From AAA164-E04 sp964342825 (GTDB taxonomy: Bacteria > Verrucomicrobiota > Verrucomicrobiia > Limisphaerales > AAA164-E04): a stretch of 24,018 nt of DNA. Shown here one piece after another: positions 8,641 to 16,210 of the stretch. The notes beneath the pieces are model-generated. The model searched no databases, was not told the origin of the DNA, and worked only from the letters and a program-made list of their open reading frames with translations. Made by a program: the position numbers and the translations under genes. Position 1 is the first letter of the stretch, and every line of letters begins with the position of its first letter. The stretch spans positions 1 to 24,018 of the forward strand of contig CAYFHO010000074.1 in NCBI GenBank assembly GCA_964342825.1, in the 5' to 3' direction.

Positions 8641-8669
8641 TAACAACTCGTTCATAAAACCATTGGCAC

Positions 8670-9824
8670 ATGAAAAACGTTGTCTTATTAGGGAGCACCG
8701 GTTCGATCGGTACAAGCACGATCAAGGTAGCAGAGGATCTACCGGATGAAGTCAAATTAATCGGACTCGCTGCGGGTGCTAACGTGAAACTCCTCGCCGA
8801 GCAAACCCAAGCTTTTGGTCCAACCTGCGTTTCCATTGCCGACGAGACCTTGAGAACTGAACTGGAGCAACGGGTTCCTGAAGAAGTAGAAGTATGTTCA
8901 GGGGCTGAGGGTTTGATTCGCTTAGCCACGCTCCCCGAGGCAGACATAGTCCTGATCGCCATTGTGGGAACCGCTGGTCTCGAGCCAGCGTTGGCCGCCA
9001 TTCGAGCGGGAAAAGATATTGCCGTTGCATCCAAAGAGATCTTGGTAATGGCTGGAGAAATTGTCATGCGAGAAGCACGCGAGCACGGAGTGAAAGTTCT
9101 TGCAGTCGATTCAGAGCATTCGGCGATTTTTCAATGTCTGGACGGAAAACCTGCAGATTCCATTCGTTCAATATGGTTGACCGCATCGGGTGGACCATTC
9201 CGGGAAACGCCAGCTGAGGCTTTTAAAAAGATAACCGTTGAGCAGGCCCTAAAGCATCCTTCCTGGGTCATGGGGAAAAAGATTACCATTGATTCGGCGA
9301 CCATGTTCAACAAAGGCTTGGAAATGATCGAAGCCCGCTGGCTCTTTGGGGTTGAAATGAATCGGGTCAAAGTTGTGGTCCACCCGCAAAGTGTCGTTCA
9401 TTCATTGGTTGAATATGTGGACGGTTCAATGATCGCTCAGATGTCAACTCCGGACATGTGCCTGCCAATTCAGTATGCTCTGACTTATCCAGAGCGAAAA
9501 GCAAGTGATCGCGTACAAACCAGTTTAGCCAGCATTGGAACTCTAAATTTTGAAGAGCCTGATACCCATCGTTTTCCTGCGCTTGCTCTGGCCCGCAGGG
9601 CAGGGGAGGTGTGCGGCACTCTTCCAGCCGTATTTAATGCTGCCAATGAAGTGGCGGTGGAAGCCTTCTGTGAAAGGCAACTTTCGTTTCTGGGTATCAC
9701 TGAATTGGTGTCTCGAGTCATGGATCAGCATGAGGTGGTTTCGACACCCAGTTTGGAGCAAATTTTGAGCGCAGATCAATGGGCGAGACAACACGCTGAA
9801 TCCCTAGTGGAAAAAGATGATTGA
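8670..9824 (+). CDS. dxr: 1-deoxy-D-xylulose 5-phosphate reductoisomerase
   Basis: The second enzyme of the MEP pathway: rearranges and reduces DXP to MEP with NADPH in the cytoplasm. 384 residues, normal length. The N-terminal NADPH-binding motif is GSTGSIG (8-14). ASKEILVMAGE, VDSEHSAIFQCL with the metal-binding Asp and Glu, LTASGGPFR, HPSWVMGKKITIDSATMFNKG and the flexible-loop HPQSVVHSLVEY region are all present. The ATG at 8670 has no obvious Shine-Dalgarno sequence. It follows cdsA by 29 bases and supplies precursors for the chain extended by UppS. The pathway's later Fe-S enzymes (IspG, IspH) may be one reason a sufE follows, but that link is inference. Confidence 0.98.
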   Translation: MKNVVLLGSTGSIGTSTIKVAEDLPDEVKLIGLAAGANVKLLAEQTQAFGPTCVSIADETLRTELEQRVPEEVEVCSGAEGLIRLATLPEADIVLIAIVGTAGLEPALAAIRAGKDIAVASKEILVMAGEIVMREAREHGVKVLAVDSEHSAIFQCLDGKPADSIRSIWLTASGGPFRETPAEAFKKITVEQALKHPSWVMGKKITIDSATMFNKGLEMIEARWLFGVEMNRVKVVVHPQSVVHSLVEYVDGSMIAQMSTPDMCLPIQYALTYPERKASDRVQTSLASIGTLNFEEPDTHRFPALALARRAGEVCGTLPAVFNAANEVAVEAFCERQLSFLGITELVSRVMDQHEVVSTPSLEQILSADQWARQHAESLVEKDD

Positions 9825-9854
9825 ATCCTTGATTCCTTGGATCAAATTAAGACG

Positions 9855-10268
9855 ATGACGATAGAAGAACTTGTAGAAAACTTTGAGCTATTTGATGATT
9901 GGGAAGACCGATATGCCTATCTCATGGATTTAGGTAAGCAAATGCCTCCCATGAACGATGAGGATAAGATTGAGGACAACAGGGTGAAAGGTTGCCAGGC
10001 AACAGTATGGCTTAAGGCTGATGTCGAGCCCTCTAATCCACCCCGAATCAACTTTGTGGCAGACAGTAATTCCCAGATCGTTAAAGGGCTCGTTTCTATG
10101 TTGAGGTTGATGTATTCCGGAAAATCAGCCAACGAAATCCTTGATATTGACGAGCAAAAAACATTTCAGGATTTGGGGCTTGATCGGCATCTGAGCCCCA
10201 CCAGAAGCACCGGACTGAACGCCATGGTGGGAGAAATCAAGTCGCTTGCTGAATCAGTGAGACATTAA
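9855..10268 (+). CDS. sufE: SufE-family cysteine desulfuration protein
   Basis: SufE accepts sulfur from the cysteine desulfurase SufS and passes it on for Fe-S cluster assembly in the cytoplasm. The product is 137 residues from the ATG at 9855 (MTIEELVENF); a TTG six codons earlier at 9837 is also in frame but fits less well. The family's sulfur-accepting Cys is Cys47 in VKGCQATVW, and LSPTRSTGLNAMV is the conserved C-terminal helix motif. It is the last plus-strand gene of the purA-uppS-cdsA-dxr run, and no sufS or sufBCD is in the window. Its TAA stop interlocks with the stop of the convergent amidase gene. Confidence 0.95.
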   Translation: MTIEELVENFELFDDWEDRYAYLMDLGKQMPPMNDEDKIEDNRVKGCQATVWLKADVEPSNPPRINFVADSNSQIVKGLVSMLRLMYSGKSANEILDIDEQKTFQDLGLDRHLSPTRSTGLNAMVGEIKSLAESVRH

Positions 10269-10984
10269 CCCATTTTACGGGCGATGGTCCTTATGGTTCC
10301 ATCCATGTATTTACCTGGGCAGAGAGTTTGTTCTCGTTTGATTTGCTTGTGCCCGAAAATCCGCAGTTTGTTTTGTATCAGGCCCCCTGTTTGCAGGTGT
10401 TCGATAAGCTCCTGAAGACTTGCCAACTGCTTGGGACTGGGTTTTCTCTCCTGGAAATTTCCGACCATACAGATTCCTATCGAATTGCCGTTAAACCAGG
10501 AACTCTTGACATGACCGCCATTGAGCTGTCCTCTCCAACGCGGTCCAATTTCGATAGCTCCATCTCCCGAACCCGTTCCATTACCTATGACAAAGTGATA
10601 AGCCAATCCATTGGTCATTCCTCTTCTCCGATGCGCACTGTCGAAACTTTTGGCATTACCCTGCCTCGTCGCACTGTGGTGAATCACAATATGTTTCCAC
10701 TTGTTACGATTGATCGGAGCTTTGTTGATAGCGGTGATGGTGGAGCTGGAGAGGGAGGCTGAAGCGGTTTCCCGAACTTTCAAGGATTGTCCCGCAAGAA
10801 TGCGGTCAGAGGTCAAATTATTCAGGCGTTTCAGAGCACTGACCGAGGTATGAAATCGGTGCGCAATACCTGAAAGAGTATCACCGCGCAGAACCTTGTA
10901 ATTTCCTGATGCAGAATACACATCAAGGTTCCAAAGGCCTCCGATAGCCAGGGCTGAATTGATTAAAAAACGACGCCTTTCCAT
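10265..10984 (-). CDS. LysM-containing N-acetylmuramoyl-L-alanine amidase (PGRP/amidase_2 fold), Tat-like signal
   Basis: A 239-residue exported peptidoglycan amidase. The N-terminus ERRRFLINSALAIGG looks like a twin-arginine signal. A LysM peptidoglycan-binding domain (about 29-70; V-L-R-G-D-T-L-S-G-I-A, then N-N-L) follows. The catalytic part (about 95-235) has IVIHHSA with zinc ligand His102, GGH with His158, the SIGICMVGNF core strand, and a C-terminal GHKQIKREQTLCPG whose Cys222 takes the third zinc position, as in PGRP/T7-lysozyme type enzymes. It probably cuts the bond between MurNAc and stem peptides in wall remodelling or recycling. The gene stands alone on the minus strand with a possible promoter at 11057-11085, and its TAA interlocks with that of sufE. 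Confidence 0.92.
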   Translation of the reverse strand: MERRRFLINSALAIGGLWNLDVYSASGNYKVLRGDTLSGIAHRFHTSVSALKRLNNLTSDRILAGQSLKVRETASASLSSSTITAINKAPINRNKWKHIVIHHSATRQGNAKSFDSAHRRRGMTNGLAYHFVIGNGTGSGDGAIEIGPRWRGQLNGGHVKSSWFNGNSIGICMVGNFQERKPSPKQLASLQELIEHLQTGGLIQNKLRIFGHKQIKREQTLCPGKYMDGTIRTIARKMG

Positions 10985-11056
10985 GCCAAATCACCCAGAA
11001 TAGGAAGATCACAACTCGTATCTGAAATACACCTTTTCCCTACACTGTAAGTTCAC

Positions 11057-11085
11057 AACATACGTAAAAAAGACGAAAAATTCAA
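11057..11085 (-). promoter_or_regulatory. Possible sigma-70 type promoter for the amidase gene
   Basis: Reading the minus strand, TTGAAT (11085-11080) and TATGTT (11062-11057) are separated by 17 bases in an AT-rich stretch, 73 bases before the amidase ATG. Each hexamer matches 4 of 6 consensus positions. The 182-base gap between purE and the amidase gene contains no convincing ORF, so a separate promoter here is plausible. Confidence 0.35.
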
Positions 11086-11166
11086 ATTATTATTCAAACT
11101 CAAAGCCTGTCTACTGAGTTTTCGTCCCAAAACCGCCGCATCTCTCCTGGAAATACGAAGTAAAGC

Positions 11167-11676
11167 TTAAATAAGATTAGAGGTTTTCTTCCGGGATTCT
11201 TCTGCCATTTGGTGCTTGTATGACAGGAGCTTTTCCTGAAGTTTTGAATCACTGCTGGCCAGGATCGAAATGGCCAATAACCCGGCATTCTTTGCGTTGC
11301 CAATGGCCACAGTGGCCACCGGAATGCCTCCAGGCATCTGCACGATGGAAAGAAGTGAATCCAGTCCGTTCAAAGCTTTACTCTGAACAGGCACACCGAT
11401 AACTGGCAGAGGAGTGTGACTGGCAATCATGCCAGGCAAATGAGCGGCTCCTCCTGCGCCGGCAATGATTACTTTCAATCCTCTCTGGTGAGCTTGATCT
11501 CCATATTCAGCCATATCCTGAGGGGTACGGTGCGCTGAGACCACCTTTGCTTCATAGGCTACGCCAAACTCTTTACAAACTTCAGCCGCCGCTTTCATCG
11601 TGGGCCAATCCGAATCACTGCCCATGATGATACCAATTTCAGGCGATTCTGCCGATGAATGGGATTCGTTCGTCAT
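11167..11676 (-). CDS. purE: N5-carboxyaminoimidazole ribonucleotide mutase (PurE class I)
   Basis: A cytoplasmic purine-biosynthesis enzyme that converts N5-CAIR to CAIR. 169 residues, normal size. The start segment IGIIMGSDSDWPTM (GSDSD at 19-23), SAHRTP (His49) and AGAGGAAHLPGM are the diagnostic PurE motifs. The first dozen residues (MTNESHSSAES) are a polar extension. It lies 41 bases after the M1 peptidase gene on the same strand and may be cotranscribed with it, although no functional tie is evident. purA is nearby on the other strand; no purK is in the window. No clear ribosome binding site is seen. Confidence 0.97.
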   Translation of the reverse strand: MTNESHSSAESPEIGIIMGSDSDWPTMKAAAEVCKEFGVAYEAKVVSAHRTPQDMAEYGDQAHQRGLKVIIAGAGGAAHLPGMIASHTPLPVIGVPVQSKALNGLDSLLSIVQMPGGIPVATVAIGNAKNAGLLAISILASSDSKLQEKLLSYKHQMAEESRKKTSNLI

Positions 11677-11717
11677 GTTAAAAATGCACTAATCTTGGAA
11701 TGATAGTTTGAATTACC

Positions 11718-14417
11718 TTATTTAGAATCCGAAGTTTCTTTAGTGGTCGATCCACCCTCGTCAGGCTTCACCTCAGCGCTCTTATCAGCCGTCAAGGCTT
11801 CGAATTTCTTTTTCAAATCATCAATGGTGTTACTCAAGGTTTTCTGAGTTGATTCCATAGTCTGAATCTTGCCGCGCAATCCTCTCAGATCCTCTCCAGG
11901 CAATGCCATCTTTCTTAAATCTTCAATGGATCGTTGGGCTGTCTTGTATTCTGTGGAATCAGGATCAGCAGTCATCCATTTTTCCAGTATGGCAATGGCT
12001 TTGGGGTCCTTTAAAGTTGCCAGTGCTCTAATGGCTCCTGATCGTATAGCAGACCTTGGATCGTTCAGTTTTCCTGCAATGAAACTCAACAAGATCGATT
12101 TGTCATCCTGGTGCCTTCCTAAATATGCCAAGGTGGAAAGGGCATTCGAATATCCACGCGTCGTAAAATCTTCTTTTCGTTCCATCAGTGTTTCAAGAAT
12201 GGGCATGATGAAAGCTGGATTGTCCTGTTTCTCCATGGCGGCAATGGCGGTCTCAGTGTGCGTATTGCGATAGGACGGCTTCCGAAGATGATCCAATAGT
12301 ATCGAATCAACTTCAGAATGACCATACCCTCCCAGTGAACGGATGACGGTGTTGATGATGGTAGGATTGTGCTCTGCGCTTACGGAATTCAATGCCCAAT
12401 CCAGTGCTTTTTGATGGTAAAATCCCGCAATGGCGGATTGAACACGAATCCTGACTCGTGCATCGGATTGTTCAACAGAGCCCAGAAGTGCATCCAAGGC
12501 ATCGGATGTGTGAATCGACCTTAACGCATCTGCTGCCTCCATTCTGACACCATGGAATGGATCATTGTTCAAGCGATCTTTCAATGCTTCAATGGATCTT
12601 TGAGATTTGTTTTTCTTCAAACTTTGTATGGCCATGATTTGGCCAATCACGTCTGATTCATCCGCAAGCTGAGCCAGTAACAGAGGGGTTGGTTTGGAAA
12701 AATTGACTCCTGCCAATAGGGTGTAATCCGGATCGAAACGAACAATCTCAGGAGCTTGATCCAGTGGCACATAAAAATCTTCGGTTTTTTGACGGATGGT
12801 TATTGGATGATCTTTGAAGGAATCACCATTCTTGAATCTGATGGTGGCTGGAAGTTCAAAAAGCATCACTTTTTCACTGATCTTTTGATTTTGCTGAATA
12901 CTTATCTTTGCCAGTTTCAGTTTGGAGTCCCATTGATAATTAATGGCAAGGTCAGGGTGACCTCCGTGGAATACGTACTGGTCAAAGAACCTGTCGAAAG
13001 AACGGCCTGATAATTCTTCAATGACAGCGTTCAAATTTTCAGTCACCACCACTCCATAGGCGTGCCGATTCAGGTAAGTTTGAACACACTGCCGATATAA
13101 ATCTTCCCCTAGTTGTGAGCGCAGCATGTGCAGAATCCAGCTCCCTTTCGGATAGGCTCGATATCCGAACTGATTCATGGGATCATTATAAGCGCGGTCG
13201 ACAATGGGCGTTTCATCACTGTGTCTGGAAATAAAACCTCTTGCATTTCGATACATCTGATAAAGAAAAGCATTGCGTCCATTCTTGTGCTCCTCAAAAA
13301 GTGCATCGTAATAAGTTGCGAAACCTTCATTCAGCCAGAGGTGACTCCAATCTTTACAAGTGACCAAATCACCAAACCACTGGTGTGCGAGTTCATGGGC
13401 CACCAACCCCTGACTCGAACGTAAATTTTCAGTGTCAGAGGTAAACAGCGTGCGATCTGTCAGAGAAGTGAGACTGGTGTTTTCCATTCCACCCGCTACG
13501 AAGTCGTTAACACAAACCTGGTCGTATTTTGCCCAAGGATAGGTGACCCCTATCTCTTCTTCGAAGAATTCCATCATGGCTTTGGTGTCCTCGAAGGAGT
13601 TCATTGCCTGATCTATCTCAGATGGAAGAGTCCAAAATGCCATGGGAATATCACGGTATCGATCCTCTATTTTCACAAAGTGACCGGCAACCAGTGATAT
13701 GAGATAATTGACATGAGGAGTGTCTTGAAGCCAGGTGAAGGATGTGAGCCCGGAATCAGGTTGATTGGTTTGTGAGATCAATCGGCCATTGGATAACACT
13801 ACCATTCCTTGCGGTACATGACAGGTGATCTCTGAAGTAAACTTTTCGTTGGGTGAGTCAAAACTTGGAAACCAGTGACGAGCTTCAACAGGCTCTCCCT
13901 GGGTGAAGAGATGAGCTTCACCCGGTTTATATCCCATTTCCGGAGTTCTGAAATACATGCCTTTCTGAGGTTCGGCAGCATGTTTTAACACCATGTTGAC
14001 TTCTGTTTCTGCGGGAATGGCCTGTTTGAAATCGATCACTACCGAGTGATCCGTCACGTGCCATGATTCAATTTCAACTGAAGCTGTAATCTCAGAGAAA
14101 TCCAACTCAACTGCATCCAGACTAAGTTGATCTATTGGCTTGGCAATCGGTTTAAAGGTCAAGGTGGTGCTACCCTCTACGGTCCGATTTTTAAAATCAG
14201 GGATCACATCCAGTTTGAGATGTAATATATCTACAATGCGACTGGGGGCATATTTACGGTGATCAGGCGAATCGACAGGTGCCAGGAAATGGGCGTGTTT
14301 GGTGCAATAGATATGCTGGGATGAAGTATTCTCTCCGAATACGGCAGAACTTGTCTGAACTAAAATTCCCAAGCCAATGCATAAAGTCGAAAATCGAATA
14401 AACCTTGTTAATCTCAT
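11718..14417 (-). CDS. Secreted M1-family metallopeptidase with C-terminal HEAT repeats
   Basis: An 899-residue protein with an N-terminal signal peptide (about residues 1-28, hydrophobic core TLCIGLGILV). The M1 aminopeptidase N-terminal beta domain comes first, then the exopeptidase motif GGMEN (309-313) and the zinc site HELAH (341-345) with the third ligand Glu364 in WLNEGFATY. All catalytic residues expected for an active M1 aminopeptidase are present. After about residue 570 comes a run of HEAT/Armadillo-like alpha repeats (for example SIEALKDRLNNDPFHGVRME) to about 840, replacing the usual ERAP1-like domain. The last 60 residues are a charged, probable coiled coil with a Ser/Thr/Lys-rich tail. 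It probably digests peptides outside the cytoplasm. Divergent from the formate dehydrogenase genes. Confidence 0.93.
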   Translation of the reverse strand: MRLTRFIRFSTLCIGLGILVQTSSAVFGENTSSQHIYCTKHAHFLAPVDSPDHRKYAPSRIVDILHLKLDVIPDFKNRTVEGSTTLTFKPIAKPIDQLSLDAVELDFSEITASVEIESWHVTDHSVVIDFKQAIPAETEVNMVLKHAAEPQKGMYFRTPEMGYKPGEAHLFTQGEPVEARHWFPSFDSPNEKFTSEITCHVPQGMVVLSNGRLISQTNQPDSGLTSFTWLQDTPHVNYLISLVAGHFVKIEDRYRDIPMAFWTLPSEIDQAMNSFEDTKAMMEFFEEEIGVTYPWAKYDQVCVNDFVAGGMENTSLTSLTDRTLFTSDTENLRSSQGLVAHELAHQWFGDLVTCKDWSHLWLNEGFATYYDALFEEHKNGRNAFLYQMYRNARGFISRHSDETPIVDRAYNDPMNQFGYRAYPKGSWILHMLRSQLGEDLYRQCVQTYLNRHAYGVVVTENLNAVIEELSGRSFDRFFDQYVFHGGHPDLAINYQWDSKLKLAKISIQQNQKISEKVMLFELPATIRFKNGDSFKDHPITIRQKTEDFYVPLDQAPEIVRFDPDYTLLAGVNFSKPTPLLLAQLADESDVIGQIMAIQSLKKNKSQRSIEALKDRLNNDPFHGVRMEAADALRSIHTSDALDALLGSVEQSDARVRIRVQSAIAGFYHQKALDWALNSVSAEHNPTIINTVIRSLGGYGHSEVDSILLDHLRKPSYRNTHTETAIAAMEKQDNPAFIMPILETLMERKEDFTTRGYSNALSTLAYLGRHQDDKSILLSFIAGKLNDPRSAIRSGAIRALATLKDPKAIAILEKWMTADPDSTEYKTAQRSIEDLRKMALPGEDLRGLRGKIQTMESTQKTLSNTIDDLKKKFEALTADKSAEVKPDEGGSTTKETSDSK

Positions 14418-14581
14418 GAGCCACCAAATATGGAGTAAACAAGATGAATTTCAATCCGATTCGTTAAAGTCATCAGCAATCAAGCTGGTTTCTGACGACA
14501 TAAAACGTTCACCATCCTTTAATCACTGATTTCAAGGAGACTTGGTTTGCCATGACTACCCCAATCTGATACAACTTTTTC

Positions 14582-16210
14582 GTGAATCATCCTCAAAAAC
14601 GGGCCTCCGTTCCTGATCAATTGCAGGAGCATGGTGGTTTGAGTAAAGGGACATCTGCATCCGTTCATCGGGCAACTGGAATTCCGGAAGCCGATATTTA
14701 CGGAGTAGGTTCCTTTTTCCACCTTTTGGCTGAGCCGGACATCAAAGTCCGAGTATGCCAGGGGCTCGCTTGCAAGATGGCAGGGTCAGACGAAGTTCAA
14801 GCCGAGGCCGAAGCCGCCGGTTTCCCTGTGAAACCTTGCTCTTGCCTTGCTGCCTGTGATCAAGCTCCCGCCGTCCTCAAAGACAGACGGGTCATCTACG
14901 GGGTGACCAGTGAGGACATCAAGCGTTGCCAGGGAGATTGGACCCAATTAACCGATGCCGCAGGAGCTTCTCATGGTATCGTGCCAGGATTTGTCGGACC
15001 CGAAGGTTCAAATCCGGACCTCAGGGCCATCGATCTTCATGGAACCATCGAATTATCTGGCGTCGCATACTCCAAAGCCATTCAACTCGGTGCTGAAAAA
15101 GTAATATCGGAAATTGATGCCTCCGGATTACAAGGACGAGGTGGGGCGGGTTTCCCCGCAGCCTTTAAATGGAACAGCGTTCGCAATCAGCCTGATCCAG
15201 TAAAATATGTCGTCCTGAATGCCGATGAAGGAGAGCCTGGCACCTTCAAAGATCGTGAAGTTTTACTGAGACGACCCGATAAAATACTTGAAGGTCTGGC
15301 CATCGCTGCCTGGGCAGTTGGAGCGACCGATGTATACTGCTATCTAAGAGGAGAGTTCGAAGCTCCCTGGCAAGTACTGCACCAGGCCATCCAAGAAGCA
15401 GAATCATCCGGTGTCTTTGAAGGCATTCGATTCCACATGCATGCGGGTCAAGGTGCTTACATTTGTGGCGAAGAAACCGCGCTATTGGAAGCTCTTGAAG
15501 GCAAGCGTGGTTTACCCCGCTTGAAGCCTCCTTTTCCCACTGAAAAGGGCCTTTGGAACAAACCCACGTTAATCCACAATGTGGAAACGATCGCATGCGT
15601 GCCCTCGATCATTGAAAAAGGAGGAGACTGGTTCAAGCAACTCGGTAAATCTGGTGCGGGCAGTAAACTTTATTGTGTAAGCGGCCATGTAAAAAACCCG
15701 GGTACCTACGAGTTGCCCCTGGGTGTCACGCTGGATGAATTGGTAGAGGAGGCAGGTGGCTATATAGGGACTCTTAAAGCTTTTTCACCTGGTGGTGCCA
15801 GTTCGGGGTTTCTACCGGCGGAAGAACGCAGGCGTGCATTGGATTTCAAATCACTGGCAGAAGTTGGTTCCATGCTTGGATCAGCGGGAGTAACGGTCTT
15901 GAATGATTCCATCAACATGGCCTGGGCAGCACAGGCTCAGCTGATTTTTTATGAGGCCGAGAGTTGCGGTCAATGCGCCCCTTGCCGAATAGGCACGCGA
16001 TTCTTGAGAGAGAACATGACCAAGCACCTGAACCAAATGAAGTCAGGAAACGCCACTCCAATCAACCACCTCGAGCACGTGGCTGATGCCGCATGGGAAA
16101 TGAATGAAGGCTCCATTTGCGGATTAGGGCAAATCGCAGCATTGCCGCTGACAAGTGCGATCAAGTATTTCCCGGAAGATTTTCAACAAACAAGAACACC
16201 CAATTCATGA
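14582..16210 (+). CDS. fdhB: NAD-linked formate dehydrogenase beta subunit (NuoE-NuoF fusion)
   Basis: The diaphorase subunit that passes electrons from the formate-oxidising subunit to NAD+. Residues about 1-125 are a NuoE-like thioredoxin-fold domain with [2Fe-2S] cysteines C59-x4-C64 and C88-x3-C92. The NuoF-like part follows: GRGGAGFPAAFKW (about 185-197, FMN), NADEGEPGTFKDR (213-225, NADH) and GAYICGEETALLEALEG. Its [4Fe-4S] site is C462-x2-C465-x2-C468 plus C513. The 542 residues and the NuoE-NuoF fusion resemble two-subunit FDH beta chains. It lacks the C-terminal ferredoxin domain of some hydrogenase homologues. The GTG start at 14582 has no Shine-Dalgarno. An ATG at 14552, behind AAGGAG, is in frame but blocked by a TGA at 14567, so the N-terminus is uncertain. 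Its stop overlaps the fdhA start (ATGA at 16207-16210). Confidence 0.93.
   Translation: MNHPQKRASVPDQLQEHGGLSKGTSASVHRATGIPEADIYGVGSFFHLLAEPDIKVRVCQGLACKMAGSDEVQAEAEAAGFPVKPCSCLAACDQAPAVLKDRRVIYGVTSEDIKRCQGDWTQLTDAAGASHGIVPGFVGPEGSNPDLRAIDLHGTIELSGVAYSKAIQLGAEKVISEIDASGLQGRGGAGFPAAFKWNSVRNQPDPVKYVVLNADEGEPGTFKDREVLLRRPDKILEGLAIAAWAVGATDVYCYLRGEFEAPWQVLHQAIQEAESSGVFEGIRFHMHAGQGAYICGEETALLEALEGKRGLPRLKPPFPTEKGLWNKPTLIHNVETIACVPSIIEKGGDWFKQLGKSGAGSKLYCVSGHVKNPGTYELPLGVTLDELVEEAGGYIGTLKAFSPGGASSGFLPAEERRRALDFKSLAEVGSMLGSAGVTVLNDSINMAWAAQAQLIFYEAESCGQCAPCRIGTRFLRENMTKHLNQMKSGNATPINHLEHVADAAWEMNEGSICGLGQIAALPLTSAIKYFPEDFQQTRTPNS

Noticed and set aside
8603..9067. Antisense ORF of 154 codons opposite dxr
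   Set aside because: Opposite highly conserved dxr coding sequence, with low-complexity Ser/Thr/Ala-rich translation and no motif.
10328..10762. Plus-strand ORF of 144 codons opposite the amidase gene
   Set aside because: The minus strand encodes a well-supported LysM-amidase; the opposite frame shows no family features.
14567..14569. TGA upstream of fdhB as a second selenocysteine codon
   Set aside because: No hairpin with a GGU-type loop follows at the proper distance, and no Sec or Cys is expected near the N-terminus of NuoE-like domains.
16117..16206. Upstream start for fdhA at ATG 16117
   Set aside because: This would overlap the fdhB coding region by 94 bases. The ATG at 16207 overlaps the fdhB stop by 4 bases and is followed directly by the [2Fe-2S] ferredoxin domain.
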